The translations under genes were made by a program, and so were the position numbers. From contig NC_087073.1 of assembly GCF_026151205.1 (NCBI RefSeq), positions 3,362,001-3,426,000 on the forward strand: a stretch of 64,000 bases of DNA, written 5' to 3'. The notes beneath the pieces were generated by a model. That model did not search any database and had not been told where the DNA came from. It was given only the letters and a program-made list of their open reading frames with translations. Source of the stretch: Bolinopsis microptera (taxonomy: Eukaryota; Ctenophora; Tentaculata; Lobata; Bolinopsidae). Positions 28,701 to 38,190 of the stretch are shown here, piece after piece; the first letter of the stretch is position 1, and each line of letters begins with the position of its first letter.

Positions 28701-31097
28701 TTCCCTAAAATTTAAATGTCAAATGCAAGCTCCTTTTCTCCGAACCTTCCTCGATTAGATGTTACCTTCCTTGAACTTACACCGTTGCTTTCAGCGAATG
28801 TCTGGATCTATACTACCCGTACTGCAGCTGGTGTAAAACAACTAACGAGATGAGATGTGTCTCCAGACAGTCAGAATGCCTTGTCTCCGATCTGGTCCAA
28901 CCAACAGAGACTTGCCTTCCTCTACCAACGTAAGTTAAAATTAACAAGAAGATCACTTTTACTAATCGCTTGATTTGAACTATTGGACGTTGCCCGTTTC
29001 CATAATTGAGCGGGATAAAAGCACAAAGTGAAATGTTAATTTCTAAATTTAATAACCTCGCTGTTTTGACAGGTTCCGAGATAAGCCTAATGAGCAGACT
29101 GTAGCCAGAGGAACTCCGGTGACCCTGATGTGCAGTGGGAGGGATGGTGAGGTCGGGGTCTGGAGACGGGAGGACGGGGCTCCAATCACCAGGAAGGCTG
29201 TGGAAACTAAGAGCTATCTCATGATCCCAGCTGTACGTTACTTAACATTCTTCTCTTTTTAAACATTGCGATATAGATTTACTCTGATCATTCATTTTGG
29301 TGATTTGATATGATTTTAAACTTTCACACGTTTCTTTCTTAACTTCAACTCTGTTTAATCTAACCAGCCCCTGCTTCCCCCAGGTTGAATTAAGTGATAT
29401 GGGAACGTACGTGTGTACGCTGAACAACACCAGTGGCCGAGTTTCTGAACAGGGCGCAATAACCGTAACAGAGAAACCGTACTTCACAATGCAACCTGAG
29501 AACATCTCAGCGTTTGAGGAGGACATTAATATCGAGCTGCAGTGTCAAGCTGAAGGAAGCCCCCGTCCTACGGTTTGTTATACTTTGTCACCTCATCAGT
29601 AAATATCGCTTGTTTAAACATTATAATCTGAATCAAATATTTTCGTTGAACGTAATAAAATAGTAATAACGCGCAAGCAGCTTGTTGTTTGTATATTCTC
29701 GCGTATGTACTCGTGAGTCATCCTTAAACGGATCATTTAAACAGATCCAGTGGTTTAAAGAGGGCGCGAACATTCCTGACGGATCGGAGATAACAGAATT
29801 AGGTTTTCTAAAAATATATCGCGTTTTGGAGGAGGATGAGGGGAAGTATTGGTGCACAGCTACCAATAGCGAGGGACGGATCACTAGCAAGATCGCACAG
29901 CTTCTTATTTCTGGTGAGCAAATAGTTGAAACTACTCCAATTCGCGAATGACGTGATTTAGATAAACTTGGTTAGCCGTTTGAATTCCGTGGAATTAAAG
30001 TAAAAAACTGTGATACACTATCCATACTACTTCAGCATTCTTGTTAACATCAAATTAACCGTTACTTTATTCCAGTAGGAGAGATGGTAATCGATGATAG
30101 GGAGAAGGCCCCCGCTCAGATCCCTAATATAACCATGGTCGGGATGGTGGTAGCGATTGTTGTCAGTGCTATCATTTGCTTTGTCATTGGTCTTATAGTT
30201 CACAATCTTTATCGGAAACATCGCAAGAAGAGGGTAAGTCAGTCTTGAATCTTAAAACTCAGAATTAATATTCAGGTACATATTTTGTCTGTTTGTAAGT
30301 TTCTCCTTGAATGAATTTTCCATCAAGACGTTCAAAATTTTTCTCTTCAGGAGTCAGATGTCTCTCAGACACCAGGTGGACACATGTTTGATGGCCGAGT
30401 TCAGACCCGCGGGCCCTGGACCCCGGTCAATACTATTCCTTACCAGATGTGTAGACCGGAGGAGTGGAGGGAGAGCGGTATGTTCAGTTGCCCCTACCCC
30501 TCTACTCTAATACCTCCTCCACTACCTATGAGATCAGGTCAGCTTGCTCACTCTTACCTCCTTTAAACTGCTCATATCTTCTATGATGTTGACTCTTTTC
30601 ATGTATTTATCACGATATGTTTTATCATCCTGAAGCTGAAATGTAATGTTATCTATCCCACAGAGCTGCTGACCCAAATGCCGAACATGAACATGGACAG
30701 TGCACTGTTAGAAGAAGAAGAAGCTCCTCCAGCTTACGATGACAGAGACAGTCCACCTCTCCTTCCTCCAACCCCCGCCTCTCTACAGGCGCCCATGTGC
30801 TTCCCTCCAACTCGCTACACCCCCACCCACTTCAATACTTGCCCAAATCACACGGGGGTGACGTACTGTGGGGTAGCACCCCCTTGTACCACCTCGCACT
30901 ACACAGCCCTCAACAGCGACTACGCTGTCATTACGCAGTCAGCGCCACAACCCGCTACCTCCTCAAATAGACAATACAGCATGGACCTACGGGCAGACCG
31001 GTCCGCGCAGAACCCGAACACTGGACTGCGGGACCAGCCCCCTAGTAGTCGGGGGCACGGCCCCCTTAGCCCGGGATTTGCCAACCATGTCATTTAG
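4735..31097 (+). CDS. SEMA: Transmembrane semaphorin with PSI and two Ig domains
   Basis: Nineteen exons: 4735-4807, 7074-7164, 7536-7593, 10425-10583, 12034-12136, 12762-12878, 13721-13901, 15203-15319, 17692-17821, 22913-23013, 24941-25011, 28145-28349, 28795-28929, 29073-29232, 29384-29572, 29745-29913, 30076-30233, 30351-30537, 30664-31097. All borders are GT-AG and the frame stays open for about 945 residues. Exon 1 gives a short hydrophobic start (MLILWLQMITVVVG), read as a signal peptide. The sema domain (about 35-465) shows VIGAKNTVYKIEF, LCGTSSFQPMC, YSRVARICKND and FSGPYLSY. A PSI module follows (about 470-514, YPYCSWC), then two Ig folds (about 515-685, paired LMC/YVC and LQC/YWC). 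One TM segment lies at about 707-728. The roughly 215-residue tail is proline-rich and carries a PPAY motif, the type bound by WW domains. Semaphorins are guidance and adhesion ligands for plexins. The two-Ig TM layout is closest to vertebrate class 4 but not identical. Exon 1 is the least certain exon. Confidence 0.92.
5851..5887. repeat. (GT)n microsatellite
   Basis: An almost pure GT run in the first semaphorin intron. The reading frames through it on both strands are artefacts of the dinucleotide repeat. Confidence 0.9.
6866..7083 (+). repeat. 43-bp tandem repeat carrying a duplicated 3' splice site
   Basis: Five units with an exact 43-base period start at 6866, 6909, 6952, 6995 and 7038. 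Each contains TTAGCTGAC (a branch-point-like word), then TCCTGTATTTCAG followed by ATTGCT. One unit has ATGTCAG in place of ATTTCAG. The candidate acceptor AGs end at 6901, 6944, 6987, 7030 and 7073. The last one is the acceptor I assign to semaphorin exon 2, because exon 1 ends in phase 1 and 7074 restores the sema frame. Using any of the earlier acceptors runs into TGA within the repeat (GCT-ATT-AGC-TGA), so only the last is productive. Confidence 0.9.
8226..8947. repeat. 60-bp minisatellite, about 12 units
   Basis: A 60-base unit containing GGATCAGAGTACAGGAGCCC and ending near TTAGAGGTGG is repeated in tandem. Some units are 54 bases because CGAGTA is lost (for example at about 8430, 8785 and 8905). 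Both lengths are multiples of three, so long frames stay open on both strands, including 8277-9131 (+) and 8066-8950 (-). The array lies in the semaphorin intron 7594-10424. I regard the frames as by-products of the period, not genes. Confidence 0.9.
10848..10879. repeat. Poly-C tracts
   Basis: Two C-runs separated by TCAATCT in a semaphorin intron. Low complexity; no other feature is associated. Confidence 0.9.
17104..17140. repeat. 11-bp-arm inverted repeat
   Basis: GTAGTATCACC at 17104-17114 is followed by its exact reverse complement GGTGATACTAC at 17130-17140, leaving a 15-base loop. It lies in a semaphorin intron. Function unknown. Confidence 0.75.
17822..22912 (+). other. Longest semaphorin intron (about 5.1 kb)
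   Basis: This intron separates two sema-domain exons whose phases join directly (0 to 0), so no missing exon is required. Open frames inside (for example 18411-18686, 20670-20918, 21366-21575) lack recognisable protein features. An AT-rich TATATA patch lies at 22045-22080. Several CACGTG and ATTGG words lie at 18938-18997, 20674-20700, 21748-21776 and 22498-22527. Confidence 0.6.
23305..23932. repeat. 31-bp minisatellite, about 20 units
   Basis: The unit combines TTTCTGGGGGTACATTTTAC with CAACTATCTGG and recurs with a strict 31-base period (TTTCTG at 23331, 23362 and so on). Units alternate between GGGGGTACA and GAGGGCACA types, with occasional TTTGACC variants. It lies in the semaphorin intron 23014-24940. 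The frame at 23297-23740 is a product of the repeat. Confidence 0.92.
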
Positions 31098-32395
31098 TTG
31101 AGTTTTTTCTCTGTTTTAGTGCACCATATTGTTCACTTGAGATGCGTTGATTTTGATTTTAAATTGTGGACGATATGTTTTATGAAATGAGATTGACTCG
31201 ATGAAATTGAGTTTTTTATTTTAAAATAGCATCAGAAAATGTTAATTTTCATTTTTCAGTTCCCATTTTTACATACGTTATTCTTGTGAAGATGAAAGAA
31301 TCAATTATTTTTGTGCTAGCACTATCTTAAACAATTTAAAGTGCGTACCATTTTTATCTAGCAGTGATCAACACAGCTAACTCTTACAGCCGGGGTCATG
31401 TTGGTTTTGCAAACAAATAATTTTTCAGTTTATTGATTTTCAGAGGCAGAAGATAAGTTGAGTTATTTTTTGGATTCATGTTCTTATAACTACGAAAAGG
31501 ACATTTTGCGGGCATTTTTCCCAACAAATAATTTGAAGTGTACTTAAAGCGAGAAAACTCGGCCACTTCACAACTTTAATTTATTTATAAGTTGACCATC
31601 ACTTTCGAATAAACCATACATTTTATCAGCAAAACTATATATCGGTTACATTTTTTAATTCATAATGCAATTACAACTTACAAGTTCACTGAATAATGTG
31701 TATTTCTACTTTCGCTTTTTGAGTGGTTTCACTGACAATTAAATTGCGATTTTGAGTTTACGGTCTACTATTTTTGCGTTTCCCTTATCACGTAAACGAT
31801 CAAGTTTTAATCATTTTCTAGATATACCTCGATATTTGAGGGATTTCTATTTATCAGATGTTGTTTTGAAAACTATATATATAAATACAGTATCTTTATA
31901 CTAGTTCAAACCATTCCGATGAGTGGTATTAAGAACTTACATAGTTTTAAACCTAGGTCACCAAGTGGTACTAGAGCGTATATTATAGGTTTAATTTTAA
32001 TCTCACAGTGATCGATAGTGGAGATTGCAGTGATCAAATTTCCAAAAGTGCAGCCATGCAATTATTAGAAAATAACCTAGTGGAAATGTTGATCAATGTA
32101 GGTATAGTTCCACTGTCTACACATGTGAAAACCACTCTGGGGATTGATTATCTGTCAACAGAGATGTTTGAGAAAAAACGTTGGAATTAAAGTGTTCCAT
32201 TATTAAGCCTCTTTTTTAACCGGGAGGATATGCTAAGATCTCTACTTTTTCTCTTTACGTTGTATATAACGTTTTGTAAATAATTTGAATTAAATTTTTG
32301 TTTTATTTTTAATTCCCACCATGAAGATAAATTGATGATCGCACAATGTGATATCCTGTCATATCTTCATAAATCTGGACAAAAGTTATGAACCT
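31098..32395. other. Semaphorin 3' UTR and gene-free flank
   Basis: AT-rich sequence with no recognisable gene. One frame at 32008-32190 follows a good acceptor-like TAATCTCACAG and encodes about 60 polar residues, but it has no partner exon that I could place, so it is not called. Confidence 0.5.
31608..31613 (+). terminator. Candidate semaphorin polyadenylation hexamer
   Basis: AATAAA about 510 bases after the semaphorin stop codon, in AT-rich sequence free of coding potential. Plausible end of the 3' UTR; not verified. Confidence 0.45.
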
Positions 32396-32526
32396 AAGTT
32401 GTAAATTCAAATTTTAGAAGTTATCGGCTGTGATGATTTTTGATATCGTATTTGATAGGTTACCTATCAAATACGATATCAAGAATCATCACAGCCGATA
32501 ACTTCTAAAATTTGAATTTACAACTT
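32396..32526. repeat. Long palindrome with 65-bp arms
   Basis: The left arm (from AAGTTGTAAATTC to TTTGATAGGT) is followed, with virtually no spacer, by its reverse complement (from TACCTATCAAATACG to GAATTTACAACTT). I count one mismatch (GATTTTTG versus GATTCTTG). A transcript through it would fold into a single long hairpin. Confidence 0.92.
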
Positions 32527-32533
32527 TATATTC

Positions 32534-33460
32534 AACTAGAAAACCCGTGGTCACAGGGAGGAAGCTAATAGTATTTTTTGTTAGTAAGTTTAAATCGCGT
32601 AAGTTTAAATCTTTGTATCTTTGGTTGTGACGTATCCGTCACAACCAAAGATACAGCCGATTAAAATGTTGCTCGTACTAAACACAGCGTAATATCAACA
32701 AAACCGATCAAAATGACGTTAAAACAATCATTGCACATGCACGTGCGTGTAACAATGGTAACCATGGTAATTACGCAAATTCCTATTTCTCGTCTAATTT
32801 GCACGTGGGCGGTCGTACATACAGACATAAAGAATTCTCTGAATAATAATATAGAAGACTAGAAAACCCGTGGTCACAGGGAGGAAGCTAATAGTAATAG
32901 TATTCTTTGGTAGTCATTTTTTATCGCATCAAAAAACTATGCGAGTATACAGCCCATTAAAATGTAGCTCTCACTCATCACTGAACACAACGTAATTACC
33001 ACAAACCGATCAAAATGTCGTAACAACAATTATTGCACGTGCACGTGCGTGTAATAATCCTCGTCACCATGGTTACTATGCAGCTTCCTACTTCTCATCA
33101 AATTTGCACGTGGGCGGTCGTACATACATACAGAAATAATTGTTTTATAATTATAACTAGAAAGCCCGTGGTCACCCGTCACAGGGAGGAAGGTAATAGT
33201 ATTCTTTGGTAGTCAGTTTTTATAGCATCAACAAATATCCGTCACAACCGAAGATTCAGCCGATTAAAATGTATCTCGCACTGAACACAACGTACTTACT
33301 ACAATTACAAAACCGATCAAAATGCCCCTCTCAAATCCTTGCACGTGCAAGTGCACTTTTGAATATCGTTACCATGGTTACTACGCAACTTCCTATTTCT
33401 CGTCTGATTTGCACGTGGGCAGACGTACAGCATGTACAGAAATAATTCTTTGAATTATAG
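32534..33460. repeat. Three tandem diverged copies of a ~300-bp interspersed element
   Basis: Copies begin at about 32536, 32861 and 33155 with CTAGAAAACCCGTGGTCACA or close variants. In each, GCCGATTAAAATGT, AAACCGATCAAAATG, CACGTGCGTGTAA-like and ATTTGCACGTGGGC blocks follow in the same order, ending with GTACATACA and AATAAT-rich sequence. No coding capacity. This looks like a non-autonomous transposable element (SINE- or Helitron-derived type), but the superfamily cannot be fixed from three copies. Confidence 0.75.
32615..32654. repeat. Second short palindrome
   Basis: GTATCTTTGGTTGTGACG is followed after TATC by CGTCACAACCAAAGATAC, giving perfect 18-base arms. It lies in the first copy of the tandem element that follows. 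Confidence 0.9.
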
Positions 33461-33745
33461 TAGCTAGAGATAGAGATAATTAAACAAATTACAACACCAA
33501 AAATCTATTACATTTATGGAGGATGCTATTGCTACAGAAGGAATATAGTAGATAGATATAGTTTCATTGCGTCTTAATATATCACGTAGTCCAAGGAATC
33601 CTAATCCTTCTTTCGTCCCAAAGTGTCGTTTCTCTCGTATCCAATATCCAAATCCTGACTGCTTCAAATTATCCACATTTCCTTCTCAGTTCTCCTCTCC
33701 TGTCTTATCTGGTAATTTGGATCATGTTGTAGTTTGAATGTCGGA

Positions 33746-35557
33746 TCATATCTCGTCATAAACTGGATCAGGTTCCGGACTGCGTAGAGCCAGTTTAACA
33801 GCACTATCGTCCACCTCAGGGTCGTTAGCCACCTCAATCAGGGCAGTGAGCTTGCTGTTATCTAGCGCTGTCATCCTATCCACCTGGCCCTGGCTCTGTG
33901 AAGTGGGAAGGGGAGTTATTTACCTCGGCATTTCCTAGCCACTTCTTGGTTCCACTCTGTGAGATAGAGGACCACTTTTTAAGTCAGAAAATATCAATTT
34001 ATCTTTAGGATAGATTAGCAATCGTTTATGGGACGGGTGGATGATTTGATAGTGATTCAACTTTATTTAATTGTGATTTAATAATTATATCGTGTTACAT
34101 ATTAATGTTATTCTTAAAAAGCAGGGATAGTTTGTAAATATTAAAACTTTTAAGAAAGTTAGCATGTTACTTACCGGTTTTTGAATTTTAGCTTGCTTCT
34201 TTTGTACTCTCTTCCTCAAAGCTAAGAATACCACCAAGAGGAATAACAAAGTAAATATCACTATAAACGCTATGATTCCGCCAGATAGCCCACCACTGCA
34301 ATCTGAAAGTGAAACAACAATGTTTGAGATTATAGGGCTACGCTAACCTTAGTCTCTTACTCTAAGTCTACGCGTAAGTCAAAGTGGTAAGGTCAAGACA
34401 ACAATTCGCGAATGACTCTCAAGATACATGACATAACTTCAAAGTTGAATAACAATCTGTAACAACTTACGTTCCTCATTTCTGATAGTCATCGTCTCCG
34501 TAAAAACAGGGGTTTGACAAATCTCGCCCTTACTGGTAGCCTCTCTGTAAGTGAATGTCGTCGTACAGTCACATGTATCGAGAGGGGTCTGTACGATAAA
34601 TACACTTTTCGTGGAGTTGTCAGCTTTGTTGCCCCCTTCGCAGGTAGTGGTTCCCCAGAACTGACCGTTTCCCTAGTGGCTCTGAATTGTGGTTAAATGT
34701 TTTATTGCGAATACAAAATCGTCACCAATTAAATGCCAATCGTTGAACAGAATATCAAATATATCCTCTTCGCTATCATAGCATTTGAATTATAGGGATG
34801 GAAACAGAAAAGAGCAATCGTGCTACATGAAGCTCTTAAAGTTAAACTTACTGTTTCTAGTTACAGAGTGCACAAAATCTATTTTGTCGGTACAATCATC
34901 AAGCAAGGATTTGGAGCAATTGGCATCTGTCCTCTCAATATTGACAACTTTGTTAACCTCATAAACTTGAACTCCCGTTTTATCACAATCAGTTGAGGCT
35001 GAGCACTTCAAACTACAACTAGAAACAAACCAACAATGGTCGTTACTCTGCCACTTGGCTGTCACCATCCCCGTCCCCGCTGAAGACTTGATCTTCTGGG
35101 TGGAGGACCCGGTGCAGGAAACTTCCAGAATACTTTCTACTTCCACTTCCGGCTCGGCGTTTCCCGAACACGAGAAAGTCGCGTACTCGTTGGATTTTAT
35201 CTGAGATTCGGTAGATTTTGATTTAACACATCACCTCTTAAATGTTTAACTTTAAGTAAAACTAGTTTTTGTTACTATGTTGCTGTTAGATACTTTACAT
35301 CCCAGCATTTGTCGATGTTATATTAATTATGCGTTTTCTATGCAATATGAATAAACCTAAAACATACCGTACCAGTAGATGATGAATACACTTAAAACTT
35401 AAATAGATATTCATAAATCACTCACAATAAAATTAGTTCCGTTAACTTTAGTAAAGGCTCCTGTGACCTCTAAGTTTGAAGTAACCTCCCCAGTACACTT
35501 TGCGCTCAGTGAAACATTATACTGACTCAACCAGCAAACCAACCAAAACAAAATCAT
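33746..35557 (-). CDS. Single-pass membrane protein, sushi-like ectodomain
   Basis: Not a family I can name. Exons on the minus strand: 35426-35557 (signal peptide, MILFWLVCWLSQYNVSLS), about 34852-35200, 34471-34672, 34175-34302 (TM) and 33746-33895 (tail and stop), roughly 320 residues. The ectodomain is cysteine-rich and glycosylatable. Its first part has the order CTGE, FSCSGN, VSCTG, then W before NDHC, which resembles one CCP/sushi module (four cysteines, W before the last). The TM is IIAFIVIFTLLFLLVVFLAL, followed by a basic stop-transfer RKRVQKKQ. The C-terminus ends VYDEI, a YxxI signalling or sorting motif. The phases of exons 3-5 fit exactly. The donor of exon 2 is unresolved: the strong GTAAGT at 34846-34851 gives the wrong phase for exon 3, so a weaker donor or a tiny exon is needed. 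It is convergent with the semaphorin. Confidence 0.7.
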
Positions 35558-35811
35558 TTCCCCACGAGAGCTTTAACTCTTCACATCAGTTATTAGCTAT
35601 AGTGGATAAGGTTTCAAGTTGTGGTCCTCTTGTAGGTGTCCTGTGCAAATTATACTTTTTGATAAACGCAAACTAAGCGGTAAAGACATATGTATAATAC
35701 AATTGTAAGTGTAAGTTAAACGTAATGTAGTTCAACGCATCCTGATAGGTTTACATTCATTGCATTTACAAAACATACAACCTGTCAAATCTCTAAAATA
35801 CTCTAACTGCT

Positions 35812-36499
35812 ACTGGACTGGACTGGACTGGACTGGACTGGACTGGACTGGACTGGACTGGACTGGACTGGACTGGACTGGACTGGACTGGACTGGACTG
35901 GACTGGACTGGACTGGACTGGACTGGACTGGACTGGACTGGACTGGACTGGACTGGACTGGACTGGACTGGACTGGACTGGACTGGACTGGACTGGACTG
36001 GACTGGACTGGACTGGACTGGACTGGACTGGACTGGACTGGACTGGACTGGACTGGACTGGACTGGACTGGACTGGACTGGACTGGACTGGACTGGACTG
36101 GACTGGACTGGACTGGACTGGACTGGACTGGACTGGACTGGACTGGACTGGACTGGACTGGACTGGACTGGACTGGACTGGACTGGACTGGACTGGACTG
36201 GACTGGACTGGACTGGACTGGACTGGACTGGACTGGACTGGACTGGACTGGACTGGACTGGACTGGACTGGACTGGACTGGACTGGACTGGACTGGACTG
36301 GACTGGACTGGACTGGACTGGACTGGACTGGACTGGACTGGACTGGACTGGACTGGACTGGACTGGACTGGACTGGACTGGACTGGACTGGACTGGACTG
36401 GACTGGACTGGACTGGACTGGACTGGACTGGACTGGACTGGACTGGACTGGACTGGACTGGACTGGACTGGACTGGACTGGACTGGACTGGACTGGACT
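35812..36499. repeat. (GGACT)n pentanucleotide satellite, about 137 copies
   Basis: About 688 bases of uninterrupted GGACT with no visible substitutions. Because five is coprime to three, each frame gives a 5-residue periodic peptide (WTGLD or SSPVQ types), so the long frames here are artefacts. The length may be underestimated or collapsed in assembly. Confidence 0.97.
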
Positions 36500-36607
36500 T
36501 TTGGGAAAGCACTTCAATTATCAAACCAAATGTGTCTGGAAATTGTGGAGTTCCTAGTTCAAAACGTTCTCACTTAGGGAATGGCGTGCTACACTCTATA
36601 TGATCGA

Positions 36608-36657
36608 TAAAATTTTCAGGAAATTTTCAGGAAATTTTCAGGAAATTTTCAGGAAAT
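36608..36657. repeat. 11-bp tandem repeat
   Basis: AGGAAATTTTC repeats about 4.5 times between the two long satellites. No coding potential. Confidence 0.9.
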
Positions 36658-36788
36658 CTAATTTTGACCCAAATAATGTATATTCTATGAAATTGTAAAG
36701 CAATTCTGGTATGAATTACGTGAGGTCGTGAGTTATTAGAGTTGCGTGTGGGTAGTCATTTCTATGTATTCTTACAATATAGTCATAC

Positions 36789-37604
36789 TAATTGACCCCC
36801 GACAATTGACCCCCCGACAATTGACCCCCTATGTAATTACTCTGGGGTCGACTGTCGCGAAATCTAGGGTTTAGTACGACAATTGACCCCCCCCCCCCCC
36901 CCCGTCAGGGTCAGGGTCAGGGTCAGGGTCAGGGTCAGGGTCAGGGTCAGGGTCAGGGTCAGGGTCAGGGTCAGGGTCAGGGTCAGGGTCAGGGTCAGGG
37001 TCAGGGTCAGGGTCAGGGTCAGGGTCAGGGTCAGGGTCAGGGTCAGGGTCAGGGTCAGGGTCAGGGTCAGGGTCAGGGTCAGGGTCAGGGTCAGGGTCAG
37101 GGTCAGGGTCAGGGTCAGGGTCAGGGTCAGGGTCAGGGTCAGGGTCAGGGTCAGGGTCAGGGTCAGGGTCAGGGTCAGGGTCAGGGTCAGGGTCAGGGTC
37201 AGGGTCAGGGTCAGGGTCAGGGTCAGGGTCAGGGTCAGGGTCAGGGTCAGGGTCAGGGTCAGGGTCAGGGTCAGGGTCAGGGTCAGGGTCAGGGTCAGGG
37301 TCAGGGTCAGGGTCAGGGTCAGGGTCAGGGTCAGGGTCAGGGTCAGGGTCAGGGTCAGGGTCAGGGTCAGGGTCAGGGTCAGGGTCAGGGTCAGGGTCAG
37401 GGTCAGGGTCAGGGTCAGGGTCAGGGTCAGGGTCAGGGTCAGGGTCAGGGTCAGGGTCAGGGTCAGGGTCAGGGTCAGGGTCAGGGTCAGGGTCAGGGTC
37501 AGGGTCAGGGTCAGGGTCAGGGTCAGGGTCAGGGTCAGGGTCAGGGTTAATTGTATTAAATTATATTGTCGGGGGGTCAATTGTCGGGTGGTCAATTGTC
37601 GCCC
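36789..37604. repeat. (TCAGGG)n array framed by inverted repeats
   Basis: The core at 36904-37546 is about 107 perfect copies of the hexamer AGGGTC (equal to TCAGGG). To its left lie three copies of the CGACAATTGACCCCC type, ending in a C-run at 36886-36903. To its right lie the reverse-complement forms GGGGGGTCAATTGTC and GGTGGTCAATTGTCG at 37570-37602. The whole is therefore an inverted-repeat unit with a G-rich hexamer satellite inside. TCAGGG is a known degenerate variant of the telomeric TTAGGG hexamer. The frames of VR or TL dipeptides are artefacts. Confidence 0.92.
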
Positions 37605-37690
37605 ACCCCTAAAAGTGTAACACACGTTCATGGTAATTTAAATGAACTCAGGAAGAAAAATGTATACTTTTTGAATGCAGAATTATTAGG

Positions 37691-37696
37691 TTTATT
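37691..37696 (-). terminator. Candidate polyadenylation hexamer (minus strand)
   Basis: TTTATT on the plus strand (AATAAA on the minus strand), about 92 bases past the stop codon of the small secreted protein gene. Confidence 0.45.
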
Positions 37697-37787
37697 CAAT
37701 TGAATGACACCGCGAAAAGTTCAAAACCTAAAATATAAGATTACGTCCCAATTACGATTTTCACAAAAATTCCCAAAGAATAGTCCT

Positions 37788-38123
37788 CTAATACATTTTG
37801 AAAATGTTGACATAAATTCCCCAAAGATAGTGTGAGATTAGGTGGTAGTAGTGTTCGATGGTTTCGTCAGGAAAGAAGGTAGGGTACTCCGTACTGTTCC
37901 ACTTCCAGGTAGTATATATATACATACTAGTAGAGTAGTCGGTGGATTCAGTTTCACTTGTGGGGCCAGTGGTAGGCTTAGTGGTCTCGTCTTTCCATGA
38001 ACCAGGGCTGGTTGTCCCAACATCACCTTGGCTTGTTGACCACTGAGTCGTATCTGTTCTATAAGGCGAGGTGTGCCCAAGTCCAACCAAGAGGAGAGTT
38101 AGGTAGAGAGTGGTGATCGTCAT
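37788..38123 (-). CDS. Small secreted Thr/Ser-rich protein
   Basis: A single-exon frame of 111 residues that I do not recognise. It opens with a textbook signal peptide (MTITTLYLTLLLVGLGHTS) and continues with a Thr/Ser/Pro-rich stretch likely to be O-glycosylated. The C-terminal half is rich in aromatics (YIYTTWKWNSTEYP, HYYHLISHYLWG). No cysteines follow the signal peptide, so it is not a disulphide-rich peptide. A TATTTATA box lies about 45 bases upstream of the ATG and an AATAAA about 90 bases past the stop, which together support a compact transcription unit. It could instead be one exon of a larger gene or a chance frame. A second overlapping minus frame (37838-38086) is a shadow. Confidence 0.5.
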   Translation of the reverse strand: MTITTLYLTLLLVGLGHTSPYRTDTTQWSTSQGDVGTTSPGSWKDETTKPTTGPTSETESTDYSTSMYIYTTWKWNSTEYPTFFPDETIEHYYHLISHYLWGIYVNIFKMY

Positions 38124-38164
38124 TACGTCGAAAGAATGAAGTGAGAGGGTTACAAGTTAGAGCT

Positions 38165-38172
38165 GTATAAAT
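38165..38172 (-). promoter_or_regulatory. Candidate TATA box
   Basis: TATTTATA on the minus strand, about 42-49 bases upstream of the ATG of the small secreted protein. This distance would give a short 5' UTR. Confidence 0.4.
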
Positions 38173-38190
38173 ACTACGATTAAAAAAATA

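Noticed and set aside
32008-32190. 60-residue polar frame after an acceptor-like TCTCACAG
   Set aside because: No upstream partner exon with matching phase and no domain; kept only as a note.
35760-37631. Very long reading frames of WTGLD, SSPVQ, VR or TL repeats on both strands
   Set aside because: They are translations of the pure GGACT and TCAGGG satellites in every frame, with no start context or non-repeat domain.
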